A stretch of 64,000 bases of DNA. It comes from Lithobates sylvaticus (Eukaryota > Chordata > Amphibia > Anura > Ranidae). Positions 49,321 through 60,373 of this stretch are shown here, piece by piece. Position numbers and translations under genes: made by a program. The notes under the pieces were generated by a model. The model saw only the letters and a list, made by a program, of their open reading frames with translations, made no database searches and was not told where the DNA came from. Location of the stretch: assembly GCA_028564925.1 (NCBI GenBank), contig CM053034.1:93942626-94006625 (forward strand), read 5' to 3'. Position 1 is the stretch's first letter. Each line of letters begins with the position of its first letter.

Positions 49321-50179
49321 TCTTTGTTATGATTTTTATTGTTATCTCAGGGAATGTAAATATCCCCTATGATAGCAATAGGCAGTGACAGGTACTCTTT
49401 TTTTTGAAAAAATTGGGGTCTATTAGACCCTAGATCTTTCCTCTGCCCTCAAAGCATCTGACCACACCAAGATTGGTGTGATAAAATGCTTTCCCAATTT
49501 CCCAATGGCGCGGTTTATATCCGGGAGGGGGGGACATTCCCTCCTACTGCTTGTAAAAGCAGTCTAGAGGCTAATTACCCGCTAGAATTGCTTTTACATG
49601 AAAGCGATCACTGGCTGAAAAGAATGATACCAAGATGATACCTAAACCTGCAGGCATCATTCTGGTATAACCATTCAAAGTCCAGCAACATACTGGACAT
49701 ATATTGTAATCTTTTTTTTTTTCATGCAGCCTCTTGGCTGAACGAAAAAAAGAGATTGATTGATCAGAAAAACGATCGCTTAGTGACACTGGCAAAAGGG
49801 GGTGAAGGGGGTAACACAAATCAGAGATACAATTTAAAAAGGCCCCTCTCCCTTTCCTCTGATCCTCAGTTGTTTTGCGTTTCCAGACCCTCCAGGAGCA
49901 CTGACACTTTTTTTTCTTAGGTCTGGTAACTGTGGTTGATGGACCCCCCTTCTCTGGTATCATCCAGGACTAGTTGTGACCAAGTCCTGATAGTCTACCA
50001 CAAGGGTTCCCTATAACTAGTTCCCTAGTTACTTGCCTACCTGGTGGTGTGAGTGGTGGCAACTCCCTTACATTTTTTTCCTCAGCTCTAGCTGTGTGGA
50101 TCTGTGTCCTCCTCGTGCTTCACCGCGGTGTACCAAGGAACAGGAAGTCACATGATGCACTTCCGGGCATCGTTTTTTC

Positions 50180-50960
50180 TTAACCACTTCCCTACCGCCC
50201 ACTGTCATACGACGCCCACAAGGTGGATCTCCCATCCTGGGTGGGCGTCATACGACGTAAACGTAAACGTAAACACACAGCTCCACGTCCTGTAAGCGGA
50301 GAGGAGACCGATCATGTGATCCCAGTACGGAGGAACACTGATCGGTCTCCTCCCCTTGTGAGTCCCCTCCCCCCACAGTTAGAATCACTCCTATAGGGAA
50401 CACATTAACCCCTGCAGCGCCCCCTAGTGTTAACCCCTTCCCTGCCAGTCACATTTACACAGTAATCACTGCAATTTTATAGCAACGATCGCTGTGTAAA
50501 TGTGAATGGTCCCAAAAAATGTGTCAAAAGTGTCCGCCGCAATGTCGCAGTCATGAAAAAAAAAAAAAATTTGCAATAAATCTATCCCTTATTTTGTAGA
50601 CGCTTTAACTTTTGCGCAAACCGATCTATATACGCTTATTGCGATTTTTTTTACCAAAAATATGTAGAATACGTATCGGCCTAAACTGAGGAAAAAAATA
50701 GTTTTTTTTTTAAATTGGATATTTATTATAGCAAAAAGTAAAAAATTTAGTTTTTTTTCAAAATTGTCGCTCTTCTTTTGTTTATAGCGCAAAAAAAAAA
50801 AACCGCAGTGATCAAATACCACCAAAAGAAAGCTCTATTTGTGGGGAAAAAAAAAGGACGTCAATTTTGTTTGGGTGCAACGTCGCACGACCGCGCAATT
50901 GTTAGTTAAAGCGAAGCAGTGCCGAAACGCAAAAAGTGCTCTGGTAAGGAAGGGTGTAAA
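50180..50960 (-). mobile_element. TTAA MITE before the DIRS gag region
   Basis: The left edge is TTAACCACTTCCC. The right end carries the reversed GCACTGCTTCGCTTTAACT-type text (50900-50950) and a decayed TTAA. Same family as copy 1, mostly reversed. A CGTAAACGTAAACGTAAAC mini-repeat lies at 50255-50275. Confidence 0.7.
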
Positions 50961-50978
50961 ATGGCCCGGTGCTGAGAT

Positions 50979-51980
50979 GAAGATGAAGATGAAGAAATGT
51001 GGGAACTGTAGGGCCAGGCTGATAGTTATAAAAAAACTATTTTGTGAGGATTGTATGCCATCCAGAGCTAGTTCAGAGACTTCCTCTTTTAAAAAGGAGT
51101 TAATGTCTTCTATGAAGGAGGTAGTAGACTCCTTTCGGTCCCCTGTTAGTGTCTGAGACCGTTAGTTCACGCAATACTTCTGATCTAGAGGAAGGTGAGA
51201 ATCCAGTTTCTTCATCTGCTGAGGAATCTGCATCAGAGGAGGATACGGGTAGCTCATCTAAGTATCTTTTTCCAGTTGAAGATATTGACGAACTATTTAA
51301 GTCAATATATACCTCGGAGCAGATTGAGATGCCACAGCAAGCCCAATCTGTACAGGATAAAATGTATAGGGGTCTACAGGGGCGGAAAACTAGGGCTTTT
51401 CCAGTACACCATTCACTTAAGGACATGATTCTTTCCGAGTGGAGAGAGCCTGAAAAAAGGCTGTTCCAGTCTAGAGGACACAAAATAAGGTTTCCTTTTC
51501 AATCCGAGTTCAAGGAGGTTTTCTTTAAGTGCCCTAGATTAGATGCCCCTATGTCACAGGTGTTCAAGAGGTCAGATCTTTCTTTTGAAGACTCTGGGGT
51601 CCTCAAGGATCAAATGGATAGAAAGGCTGACTCATTGCTAGGTAAAGGCCTGGGACACTTCAGCTTTTTCTTTAGGTCTGGTGGTAGCATCCACCTGTGT
51701 GGCTAGGAACTTAGACGTTTGGATTCAGCGTCTGAATGATCTTCTTTTATCCAACACCCCCAAAGAAGAGATTAAGGAATATCTCCCACTCATTGCCAAG
51801 TCAGTTGCCTTTTTGGCTGATGCAGCAGCAGATTCCGTAAAATCTGCAGCCAGGGCTTCTGCTCTTATTAATTCAGCTAGGCAAGCTATCTGGCTTAAAT
51901 CTTGGGAAGGTGATCTTAGCTCCAAGAATAAGCTCTGCGACTTTCCTTTTGAAGGCAAGCTCTTATTCGGTTCCTCCTAG
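50979..51980 (+). pseudogene. DIRS gag-like region
   Basis: Fossil part. It begins with a zinc-ribbon-like CGNC...CEDC segment. An acidic Ser/Glu-rich stretch follows, then blocks typical of DIRS gag (FPVHHSLKDMILSEW; SARQAIWLKSWEGD). Confidence 0.75.
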
Positions 51981-52199
51981 CTCGTTCCTCTGAGAAGAGT
52001 AAACGGTTCCCTTCTTCCCAAATGAATAAACCCCAGAATAAGAGGCCTTTTCCTGGCTTCTAAAACAAGGCAAATTTTAAGGCCAACAAGCAAAGAAGAA
52101 ATGGTCTCTTAATAAAAGGCAAGCAAAAAGTGGAAACACTCTTTGCTCCTTCAGCCCCTGCCAAAAAATCCCAGTGACACCAGGATAGAGGTGGGGGGG

Positions 52200-53930
52200 G
52201 GGGGGGGGGAGGTTGTCTCATTTCATCAAGGAATGGGCAGAGATTTCGGACAATTCCTTTATTCTTCAAACATTGGTAAGGTGGTATAGGTTGGAATTCA
52301 AAAGTCTTCCCCACCAGAGATTTTTTCTTACCCATCTGCTGAGAGACAGCAAGCCATGATAAATCGGATTTCTCTGTGGGAAACAGAGGACGTTATTTCT
52401 CCTGTTCCGGAAATTCTAAAAATTCTGGGGATTTTATTCTCACGTCTTTCTGGTCAAGAAAGCTTCCGGCAGCTTTCGTATGGTCATCAATTTAAGCGTC
52501 CTGAACAAATACATAGTCTACAGATGTTTCTGGATGAAGAACATTTATTCTGTAAAAAAATCTGTTGTTGCCAGGGGTCTTCATGATTACCGTGGATCTT
52601 CAGGACGCTTACCTTCATGTACCAATCTGCCAGAGTCACCGAAGGTTCCTCAGGTTTGCAGTTCTCATTGAAAACGAGCCAAGTCACTGGCAGTTCAATG
52701 CCCCTCCTTTTGGTCTCTCGGCAGCACCTAGAATTTTTCCACAAATCATGGCCAAAGTCATGGCCTTTTTTGGATACAAAGTGTGTCGATCGTCCCATAG
52801 CTAGATGATTTTTTGATTTTTACTCGAGACAAGGAGTCCCTTGTTCGGGATCTGCAGTTGGTCTTACGGACCTTTCAGAAATTGGGGTGGAAAGTCAACC
52901 ATCAGAAGTCTTGTCTGGTGCCCTCCCAGAACATATTTTTCCTGGGTTATCTAATAGACTGTTGTCCAAAAGATTTTTCTTCCCGAGGAGATTTTGAAAA
53001 TCGTTCTCTCCGTGCAGGCCTTCAAGTTGCTCCCTCAGACCTCCCTTCGGAGGATCATGCAGTTGCTAGGGTTGATGGCTGCAGCCATTCCAGGGGTGCC
53101 TTGGGTCAAATTACACTCCAGACCCCTTCAGGCGTTTCTTTTACTCCATTGGGATCGCAGGAAGAATTCTCTAGATCGGCTAGTGCAGCTGCCAAGAGAG
53201 GATTTTCTCAATCTCTCCTGGTGGGAGCAGCGAGAACATCTGCAGGGAGGTAAGGATTGGGCACAACATACCCCGGTAAAAATGACCACAGACGCCAGTC
53301 TGTGGAGCTGGGGTGCTCACTCACAGGACTGGTAGGCCTAGGGAGCCTGGTTGCCATAGGAGGCAGGCCGCTCGTCAAATTTCAGAGAACTTCTAGCAGT
53401 GGGGAAAGCCCTTGTGTCTCTGGAAGGGAGGGTCTATTCAAAAAAGACCTATTCATTTTCTCAGACAATGCCACAACTGTGGCGTACCTAAACAAGCAAG
53501 GGGGCACTCGCTCAAAGTCGCTTCTAACGTAAACACAGCAGATTCTGTCCTGGGCAGAGATCAATGTCACGTCAGTCAGGGCAGTCCACATCAGGGGGTC
53601 AGAGAATGTTCTGGCGGACTATTTGAGCAGGGTGAACATTAGTTCCAGTGGTTGGGAACTACATCAAGGCAGGTTCCGGGAGGTTGTGCTAAGATGGGGT
53701 CTTCCCACAGTGGATCTTTTTGCCTCCAGTCTCAACAGAAAACTGCCGACATTCTTCTTACTGGAGAGAGAGCTGGGGTCCTTGGGGATGGATGCTCTCT
53801 CCTTCCCGTGGGATTTCACTCTGGCCTATGCCTTTCCTCCTTTTCCCCTCTAGTAGTTCGTAAAATTAATCAGGACCGGGCAGAAGTTGTTCCGATTGCC
53901 CCCTGGTGGCCCAGGAGGAGCTAGTTTCCC
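52200..53930 (+). pseudogene. DIRS reverse transcriptase and RNase H region
   Basis: Fossil part. Reverse transcriptase blocks include VDLQDAYLHVPI, FNAPPFGLSAAPRIF and an LDDFLIF-type active-site region near 52805. RNase H blocks include TTDASLWSWGAH and FSDNATTVAYLNKQGGTRS. A G run lies at 52193-52210. Confidence 0.85.
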
Positions 53931-54131
53931 TCTCTGAAGGCCCTCTGTGGATCTTCCCTGGCCCCTACCAGTTCAGAAGCATCTGCTCCATTAGGGACCA
54001 GTGTTGCATCCAAACCCTCAGACCTTCCATTTGACGGCCTGGAGGCTGAGCGGCGCATCCAACAGTTGAGGGGTTGTTCAGAGAGGGTTATTCAAACTAT
54101 CCTGGACAGCTGTTAGTCACGAGTAGAATCT

Positions 54132-54770
54132 ATGGGAAAGTTTGGAAGACTTATTTCCCTGAAATGTATTTCTTTCAAGATTTCCTTCCTTTTAGCTATT
54201 ACGTCAGGGAGAAGGATTTCTGATCTAGAGTCTCTTTCCTGTAAAGACCCCTTGCTGAGGATTCTAGAGGACAGGGTAGTGATTAGGCCTGATCCTTTCT
54301 ATTTACCAAAAGTTTCTTCCAACTTTCATAGGTCCCAGGAGGTAGTCCTTTCTAGTTTCTGCACCTCTCCCAAGAATGCGGAGGAGATAAGGTTTAGTCT
54401 TTTAGACGTGAAGAGATGTCTTCTGCTTTATCTAGAAAAGTCCAGTGGTTTTAAGAGTTCCTCCCAACTGTTGGCGTTGTTCAGTGGCCCCAAGAAGGGT
54501 TCTAAAGCATCGAAAAGTTCTATTGCTAGGTGGATTAGGGGAGCTATTTGTGAGGCATACAAAGCATCAGGCCGCACCCCTCCTTCTAGAATTAGGGCTC
54601 ATTCAACGAGATCCATGGCTACGTCATAGGCAGAAAGAGCGGGGGCTTCATGGGAAGAAAATTCCAAAGCTGCCTTCTGGTCCTCCTCTCATGCATCTGT
54701 CAAACATTATAGGAGTACAGATGCTTTCCAGCCAGGACATCTCCTTTGGTCCCTCCCTAAGGTATAGAAT
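54132..54770 (+). pseudogene. DIRS tyrosine recombinase region
   Basis: Fossil part. SGRRISDLESL and RAHSTRSMATS match the catalytic Arg and His-x-x-Arg blocks of DIRS recombinases. Confidence 0.8.
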
Positions 54771-54781
54771 CTTGCTTATCC

Positions 54782-54865
54782 TCTCAAGTAGCTGTCCTGG
54801 AAGGTGAAGGGGAAAAACCCCATTTAGACTTACCAGTATTTCCAGGAATTTTCCAGGACAGTGTC
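54782..54865. repeat. DIRS internal complementary region
   Basis: CTCAAGTAGCTGTCCTGGAAGG complements the left terminus (47032-47053). TTAGACTTACCAGTATTTCC complements the right terminus (55180-55205). In the family's life cycle this region helps circularise the DNA copy. Confidence 0.8.
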
Positions 54866-54957
54866 TATATTCCCACCCTATTCTGTTTTTCACTAGTCGA
54901 CCTTGTTTACCTGGTGGTGTTTTTTTTTTTTTATTAATAAGAAAAAAAAAAAAAAAT

Positions 54958-55027
<70 letters not shown>
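54958..55027. repeat. (TA)n microsatellite in the DIRS 3' end
   Basis: About 33 TA dinucleotides after an A-rich stretch. Confidence 0.95.
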
Positions 55028-55030
<3 letters not shown>

Positions 55031-55216
55031 TCTGTTTTTTTCCTCTGCCGAGTGCACTTTTGGTGGAGGTTTACTTGATCTTCTATCCTCGTCAGAGGAA
55101 AGGGAGGGGCCTTTTAAATTGTATCCTATTTGCGTTTCCTGTAGAGGGCGGAGCCAATCATCTCTCAAGTAGCTGTCCTGGAAATACCATTACCGGTAAG
55201 TCTAATAGGGTTTTTT

Positions 55217-55500
55217 CTCATCAGCCGTATGTAGCAGTCTTGCGATGTCTATCAGTTCCTGGTGAAGCTTGAAGGAGGAGTTTTCACAGTGCTGATTGGC
55301 CCTGTGCTGAGCATATGCAGCCTGACTCCAAAGGCTCTGTCTCATCCAGACTTGTCCAAGGCCCAGTGCAGGGAGGGGAGGATCTGTGCTTACAAGATCA
55401 AACAGCCTAAGAATTAACCCCTTAGGTTCCACCGTGGGTATAACAAGCATGCTTTATTGTATATGCAGACTGATTTTACTGTTAGGGGTTTAGTAACACT
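55217..55500 (-). repeat. Dispersed repeat, pair with 24003-24335
   Basis: Inverted relative of 24003-24335 (GGTTCCACCGTGGGTATAAC, AAGCATGCTTTATTGTATA). It abuts the DIRS right terminus. Confidence 0.7.
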
Positions 55501-55529
55501 AACTTCCAATTAATGGATGTGAGCAGTGA

Positions 55530-55770
55530 ATATACATTGATCTGCCATAACATTCTGACCACTGACAGTTAAAGTGAGTAACACTGATTATCTTATTACA
55601 ATGGCATCTGGAATATATTAGGCAGCAAGTGACCATATTCTCCCTGAAGTTGACGTGTTGAAAGCAGAAAAAAAAAAAATGGATAAGGATTTGAGTGACT
55701 TTGACATGGGCAAAACTGTAATTGCTAGATGACTGTGTCAGAGCAACTCCAAAACTGGAGCTCTCTAGTA
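55530..55770 (+). mobile_element. Tc1 family 3, N-terminal fragment
   Basis: TGATCTGCCATAACATTCTG then TTAGGCAGCAAGTGACCAT are the 5' part of a third Tc1 family. The coding part corresponds to a DLSDFDMGKTVIAR-like N-terminus with a frame change. The rest is missing. Confidence 0.8.
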
Positions 55771-56129
55771 AATTCCCTACCCCTACTTCATATTGCTTGG
55801 TTTTATACTCCCTATGCATGTGGGGAAGGCAGAGGGATACATGGATCTAACACTGTTTATAACCATCACGGGTAGGGTTGTCCCGATACCGATACTAGTA
55901 TCGGTATCGGACCGATACCGAGCATTTGCACGAGTACTTGTACTCGCGCAAATGCTCCCGATGCCTTAGCCGATACCTGGAAGTCAGCGGGCGGAGTCAG
56001 CGGGCGGAGCGGAGGGCGGAGCGGAGAGTGGAAAGCGAGTCCTCCGTGTCTACGTGTCCTCAAGCAGGTAGTGCAGGGCTGCATCTGGATAGGCGACCGG
56101 AGCCGTCACATTCGGTAATGCAATGACGC

Positions 56130-56560
56130 TCCGTGTTGCCGTTGTAGCATGAAATCCACTATCCTGTGAAAGACGCTATCCCCTGACGCTACTGCGCATG
56201 CGCCGGTTTCAGTCAAAAGAAACCAAGCGCAGAGCTGCTCAAAACTAATACAGGTGGCTCGGATTAACCCCTCACACGCCGATCGATCGGGGCTCACGGC
56301 GGCGGACACAGGCTGTATCACATACACTGGCTGTATCACATACACTGTGCCCCCTGTGATATGCATGGTGTGTGTGTGTATGTGATACAGCCTGTGTCCA
56401 TGAGGCGATCGATCAGGGTGTGAGGGGTTAATCCGAGCCACCTGTATTAGTTTTGAGCAGCTCTGCGCTTGGTTTCTTTTGACTGAAACCGGCACATGCG
56501 CAGTAGCGTCAGGGGGTAGCGTCTTTCACGGGATAGTGGATTTCATGCTACACCGTTACA
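56130..56560. repeat. Long palindrome inside the hAT element
   Basis: Arms 56140-56290 and 56400-56560, e.g. GGTTTCAGTCAAAAGAAACC against its complement and CCACCTGTATTAGTTTTGAG against its complement. They are nearly perfect with a CATACACTG-repeat loop. Confidence 0.9.
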
Positions 56561-56587
56561 CATCTCGTCAGTGCTTGATAATCCCGA

Positions 56588-56740
56588 CGCCCATCTTGGT
56601 ACACCCTGCACTCTGCCACATTAAGCCAGCAGCAGACATCTTGTTACACCCAGCCCATATAGTTCGGGCTGGGTGTAACAAGATGTCCGCTGCTGCTTTT
56701 ATGCGGCCCAGTCCAGGGTGTACCAAGATGGGCATCACAG
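56588..56740. repeat. Second palindrome inside the hAT element
   Basis: GCCCATCTTGGTACACCCTG and ACATCTTGTTACACCCAGCC, with complements meeting near 56664. Confidence 0.9.
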
Positions 56741-56799
56741 GCAGCATAGCAAAATAGTTTAGTTTCCTTTCCTCTCATGTCGTTTATTTCAGTTCCTGC

Positions 56800-57190
56800 C
56801 CATCAGTGCCAGCCACCTGTCAATGCTCATCAGTCAGTGCCATTTGTCAGTGCCATCTATAAGTGCCCATCCAACAGTGCCAGCCATCAATCAGTGCTCG
56901 TCAATGCTCATCAGTCAGTGCCCATCCATCAGTGCCACTGCCAGCCATCAGTCAGTGCCACCTATCAGTGTCATCTATAAGTGCTCATCAGTGCTGCATA
57001 ATCAGTGCCACCTATCAGTGCACTGCCACCTATCAGTGCTCATCAGTCAGTGCCAGCCATCAGTGGGTGCCATCTATCAGTGCCCCTCAGTCAGTGCCAC
57101 CTATCAGTTCCCATCCATCACTGCCACTGCCAGCAATCAGTCCCAGACATCAGTCAGTGCCATCTATTAGTGCCAGCCATCAGTACGTTA
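56800..57190 (+). repeat. CAGTGCC short tandem region
   Basis: Irregular repeats of CAGTGCCATC, CAGTGCCAGCC and CATCAGT. The Ser/Val/Pro-rich ORFs through it are artefacts. Confidence 0.85.
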
Positions 57191-58634
57191 CTGTCACATG
57201 ACATTAAAAAAAGTATCGGTAATCGGTAACGGCGAGTACTTGAAAAAAAGTATCGGTACTTGTACTCGGTCTTAAAAAAGTGGTATCGGGACAACCCTAA
57301 TCACGGGTGACTCTTTACTATCCCATATCAAATTTTCATCTATTTACTACACTATGAGAGGGGACAACGCTAGACATTAGAAGTGGATCTATATGAAGAA
57401 CTTTATTTGCAATAGGCTTGTGGGCTGCTCCCCTGGTTGAGACAGCATTTGAGTCTGGTGAGCAGTCACTTCTTCCATTCTTATACAGTGCCTTGAAAAT
57501 GTATACCCCTTAAAATTTTCCACATTTTGTCGTCATGTTACAACCAAAAACGTAAATGTATTTTATTGGGATTTTATGTGAAAGACCAACACAAAGTGGC
57601 ACATAATTGTGAAGTGAAAGGAAAATGATAAATGGTTTTCAAAATGTTTTACAAATAAAGATCTGAAAAGTGTGGCGTGCATTTGTATCCAGCCCCCTTT
57701 ACTCTGATACCTCTAACTAAAATATAGTGGAACCAATTGCCTTCAGAAGTCACCCAATTAGTAAATAGAGTCCACCTGTGTGTAATTTAATTTCAGTATA
57801 AATACAGCTGTTCTGTGAAGCCCTCAGAGGTTTGTTAGAGAACCTTAGTGAACAAACAGCATCATGAAGGTTAATGAACACACCAGCCAGGTCAGGGATA
57901 TGGTGGAGAAGTTTAAAGTAGGGTTAGGCTATAAAAAAAAAAATGTTCCAAGCTTTGAACATCTCACAGAGCACCGTTTCAATCCATCATCTGAAAATGG
58001 AAAGAGTATGGCACAACTGCAAACCTACCAAGATATGGCCATCCACCGAAAAAGAGAGACCAAGCAAAGATATCATTAATCAGAGAAGCAGCCAAAAGGT
58101 CCATGGTAACTCTGGTGGAGCTGCAGAGAACCACAGGTCAGGTGGGAGAATCTGTCAACAGGACAATTATTAGTCATGCACAAATCTGGCCTTTATGGAA
58201 GAGTGGCAAGAAGAAAGCCATTGTTGAAAGAAAGCCATAAGAAGTCCCATTTGCAGTTTGTGGGAAGCCATATGGGGGACACAGCAAACATGTGGAAGAA
58301 AGTGCTTTGGTCAGATGAGACCAAAATTGAACTTTTTGGTCACACATAGCAAAATGCTATGTGTGGCAGAAAACTAACACTGCACATCACCCTAAACATA
58401 CCATCCCCACCGTGAAACATGGTGGTGGGAGCATCATGTTGTGGGGATTCCCTTCTGCAGGGACAGGGAAGCCAGTCAGAGTTGATGGGAAGATGGATGG
58501 AGCCAAATACAGGACAATCTTAGAAGAAAACCTGTTAGAGTCTGCAAAAGACTTGAGACCGGGGTAGATGTTCACCCTCCAGCAGGACAATGACCCTAAA
58601 CATACTGCCAGAGCTACAATGGAATGGTTTAGAT

Positions 58635-59250
58635 CAGTGGTCTGCAAACTGCGTCCCGGGGGGCCGGATGCAGCCCTTTGCTTGCTTTTATCCGGCCCTT
58701 GGGGGATTTTAATTCCCACTTTCAGCAACAGTGTGGCATAGTTCCTGCCACTGACACCCACAATAGGGCACTTGTTCTCTCTCTTACTGACCCCAAATAT
58801 GGGACACTATTCTTCCCATCTAGCACCAACAATGGGACACTATTCTTCCCATCTAGCACCAACAATGGGACACTATTCTTCCCATCTAGCACCAACAATG
58901 GGACACTATTCTTCCCATCTAGCACCAACAATGGGACACTATTCTTCCCATCTAGCACCAACAATGGGACACTATTCTTCCCATCTAGCACCAACAATGG
59001 GACACTATTCTTCCCATCTAGCACCAACAATGGGACACTATTCTTCCCATCTAGCACCAACAATGGGACACTATTCCTGTAAGTGATACCAACAATGGGG
59101 CAGTATTACTCCCCCTAATACCAATTGCAGCACATTGTTTAATCCCACTAACACCGGGTCATTTTCTTCTCCCACTGGCCACAGTTTGGCCCCCCTAAAG
59201 TTTGATGAACAGCAAACTGGCCCTTTGTTTAGAAAGTTTGGAGACCCCTG
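58635..59250. mobile_element. hAT MITE inserted in Tc1
   Basis: CAGTGGTCTGCAAACTGC and GTTTGGAGACCCCTG are inverted. GTTTAGAT (58627-58634) and GTTTAGAA (59251-59258) match at 7 of 8. The interior is mostly a 33-bp minisatellite. Confidence 0.88.
58801..59080. repeat. 33-bp minisatellite, 8-9 copies
   Basis: The unit starts GGGACACTATTC at 58801, 58834, 58867 and every 33 bp to 59065. Because 33 is a multiple of 3, open frames persist on both strands. They are not genes. Confidence 0.97.
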
Positions 59251-59501
59251 GTTTAGAACAAAGCATATTCATGTGTCAGAATGGCACAAAGTCCAAACCT
59301 AAATCCAATTGGGAATCTGTGGCAAGACTTGAAACTTGCTGTTCACAGATGCTCTCCATCCAATATGACAGAGCTTGAGCTATTTTGCAAAGAATGGGCT
59401 AAAATGTCACTCTCTAGATGTGCAAAGCTGGTAGAGACATAACCAAAAAGACTTGCAGCTGTAATTGAATACAAATGCATGCCACACTTTACAGATATTT
59501 A

Positions 59502-60087
59502 CTGGCATATAACACACTTCCCCCCTGAAAATAGGGGGGGAAAAATCGTGGGTGCGTGTTATACGCCGACATACTGCTGCCTCGGAGAGGAAGAGCGCAA
59601 CCAGGATTAGACAGAGCCAGGATCTCCTGTGTACTCGGCTAATCGTCAAACCCAGTCCCACCTCCTGGACAGCTCCTAGCATGTAACATATCCCAGATTG
59701 CAAGCCGAGTGCCCGAGCCGAGCACACAGGAGATCGGGCTCTGTCTACATCTGCACCGGCTACATTAACAGGCACTGGTGAAGCTGCAGATGGGCACTGA
59801 GCAGGCTGGGCTGCAATGATGGGCAATGGCAAGGATGGAGATGGGCACTGATCAGGCTGCAATTATGAGCACTGAGCAGGCTGCAAATGGTCATTGATCA
59901 GACTACAATGATGGGCAATGGCAAGGTTGCAGATGGGCAATGGTGAGGCTGCAAATGGGCACTGATCAGGCTGTATTAATAGGCACTGACCCTTATTTTG
60001 CTTCAAAGTTCGTTTTTAAAATTTAATTTTTTTCCCCTGAAACTTCCCTTTTAAAATTAGGGTGCGTGTTATACACGATAAATACGG
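59502..60087. mobile_element. TA-flanked MITE inserted in Tc1
   Basis: The left end CTGGCATATAACACAC and right end GTGTTATACACGATAAATACGG are inverted. TA is duplicated (59500-59501, 60088-60089), suggesting a Tc1/mariner-type MITE. It holds irregular 24-30-bp repeats of GGGCACTGATCAGGCTGCAA at 59780-59990. Confidence 0.75.
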
Positions 60088-60373
60088 TATTTGTAAGAAA
60101 AATAAAAACCATTTATCATTTTCCTTCCACTTTCACAATTATGTGCCACTTTGTGTTGGTCTATCACATAAAATACATTTATGTTTTTGGTTGTAACATG
60201 AAAAAATTTGAATTTTTTTTAAGGGGTATATCCAAAAGGAGTGTGGCACTTTCACGGATTATTACTTTGGACTATGCTGATAAACTAGTAACTAGTTGGT
60301 CTTTACTAGATTTGTGGTTAACGAAGCACTTTTATGTTCTTTACCTTTGGTCTATAAATATGGACTATTTGCT

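Larger units (their letters stand above)
47102..49810. mobile_element. 2.7-kb TTAA element inside the DIRS 5' end
   Basis: It starts TTAACCACTTCAGCCCC. A 28-bp sequence ending AGATACAATTTAA is present on both sides (47078-47105 and 49810-49837), far longer than the usual 4-bp TTAA duplication. The interior contains a palindrome of about 1.07 kb. ORFs are low-complexity. Confidence 0.8.
47018..55217 (+). mobile_element. DIRS-type YR retrotransposon, broken
   Basis: Fossil DIRS element on the plus strand. Inverted ends: CCAGGACAGCTACTTGAGAG at 47037 against its complement ending near 55181. An internal complementary region after the recombinase (54782-54865) carries the complement of both termini, the DIRS hallmark. 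Parts in order: gag-like, reverse transcriptase, RNase H, tyrosine recombinase. Two TTAA elements are inserted in the 5' part. It has many breaks and is clearly older than the Ngaro-type element. Confidence 0.85.
55873..57299. mobile_element. 1.43-kb hAT element with exact duplication
   Basis: Ends TAGGGTTGTCCCGATACCGA and GGTATCGGGACAACCCTA are inverted. ATCACGGG flanks it exactly at 55865-55872 and 57300-57307. It is non-autonomous: no transposase. The interior has two long palindromes and a CAGTGCC-type short tandem region (56800-57190). Confidence 0.95.
57486..60232 (+). mobile_element. Tc1 family 1, copy with two insertions
   Basis: It starts after TA (57484-57485) with CAGTGCCTTGAAAATGTATA. 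Homology resumes after the insertions at 59251 and 60088 and ends near 60232 with a cut right terminus. Transposase start ATG at 57864. The D at 58314-58316 (WSDET) is intact. DNDPKH near 58590 keeps the second Asp, unlike the 2575 and 36692 copies. NPIENLW-like text is near 59300. Frame changes in the N-terminal part make it inactive. Confidence 0.9.

Noticed and set aside
58722-59086. Three repetitive ORFs, both strands
   Set aside because: Artefacts of the 33-bp minisatellite.
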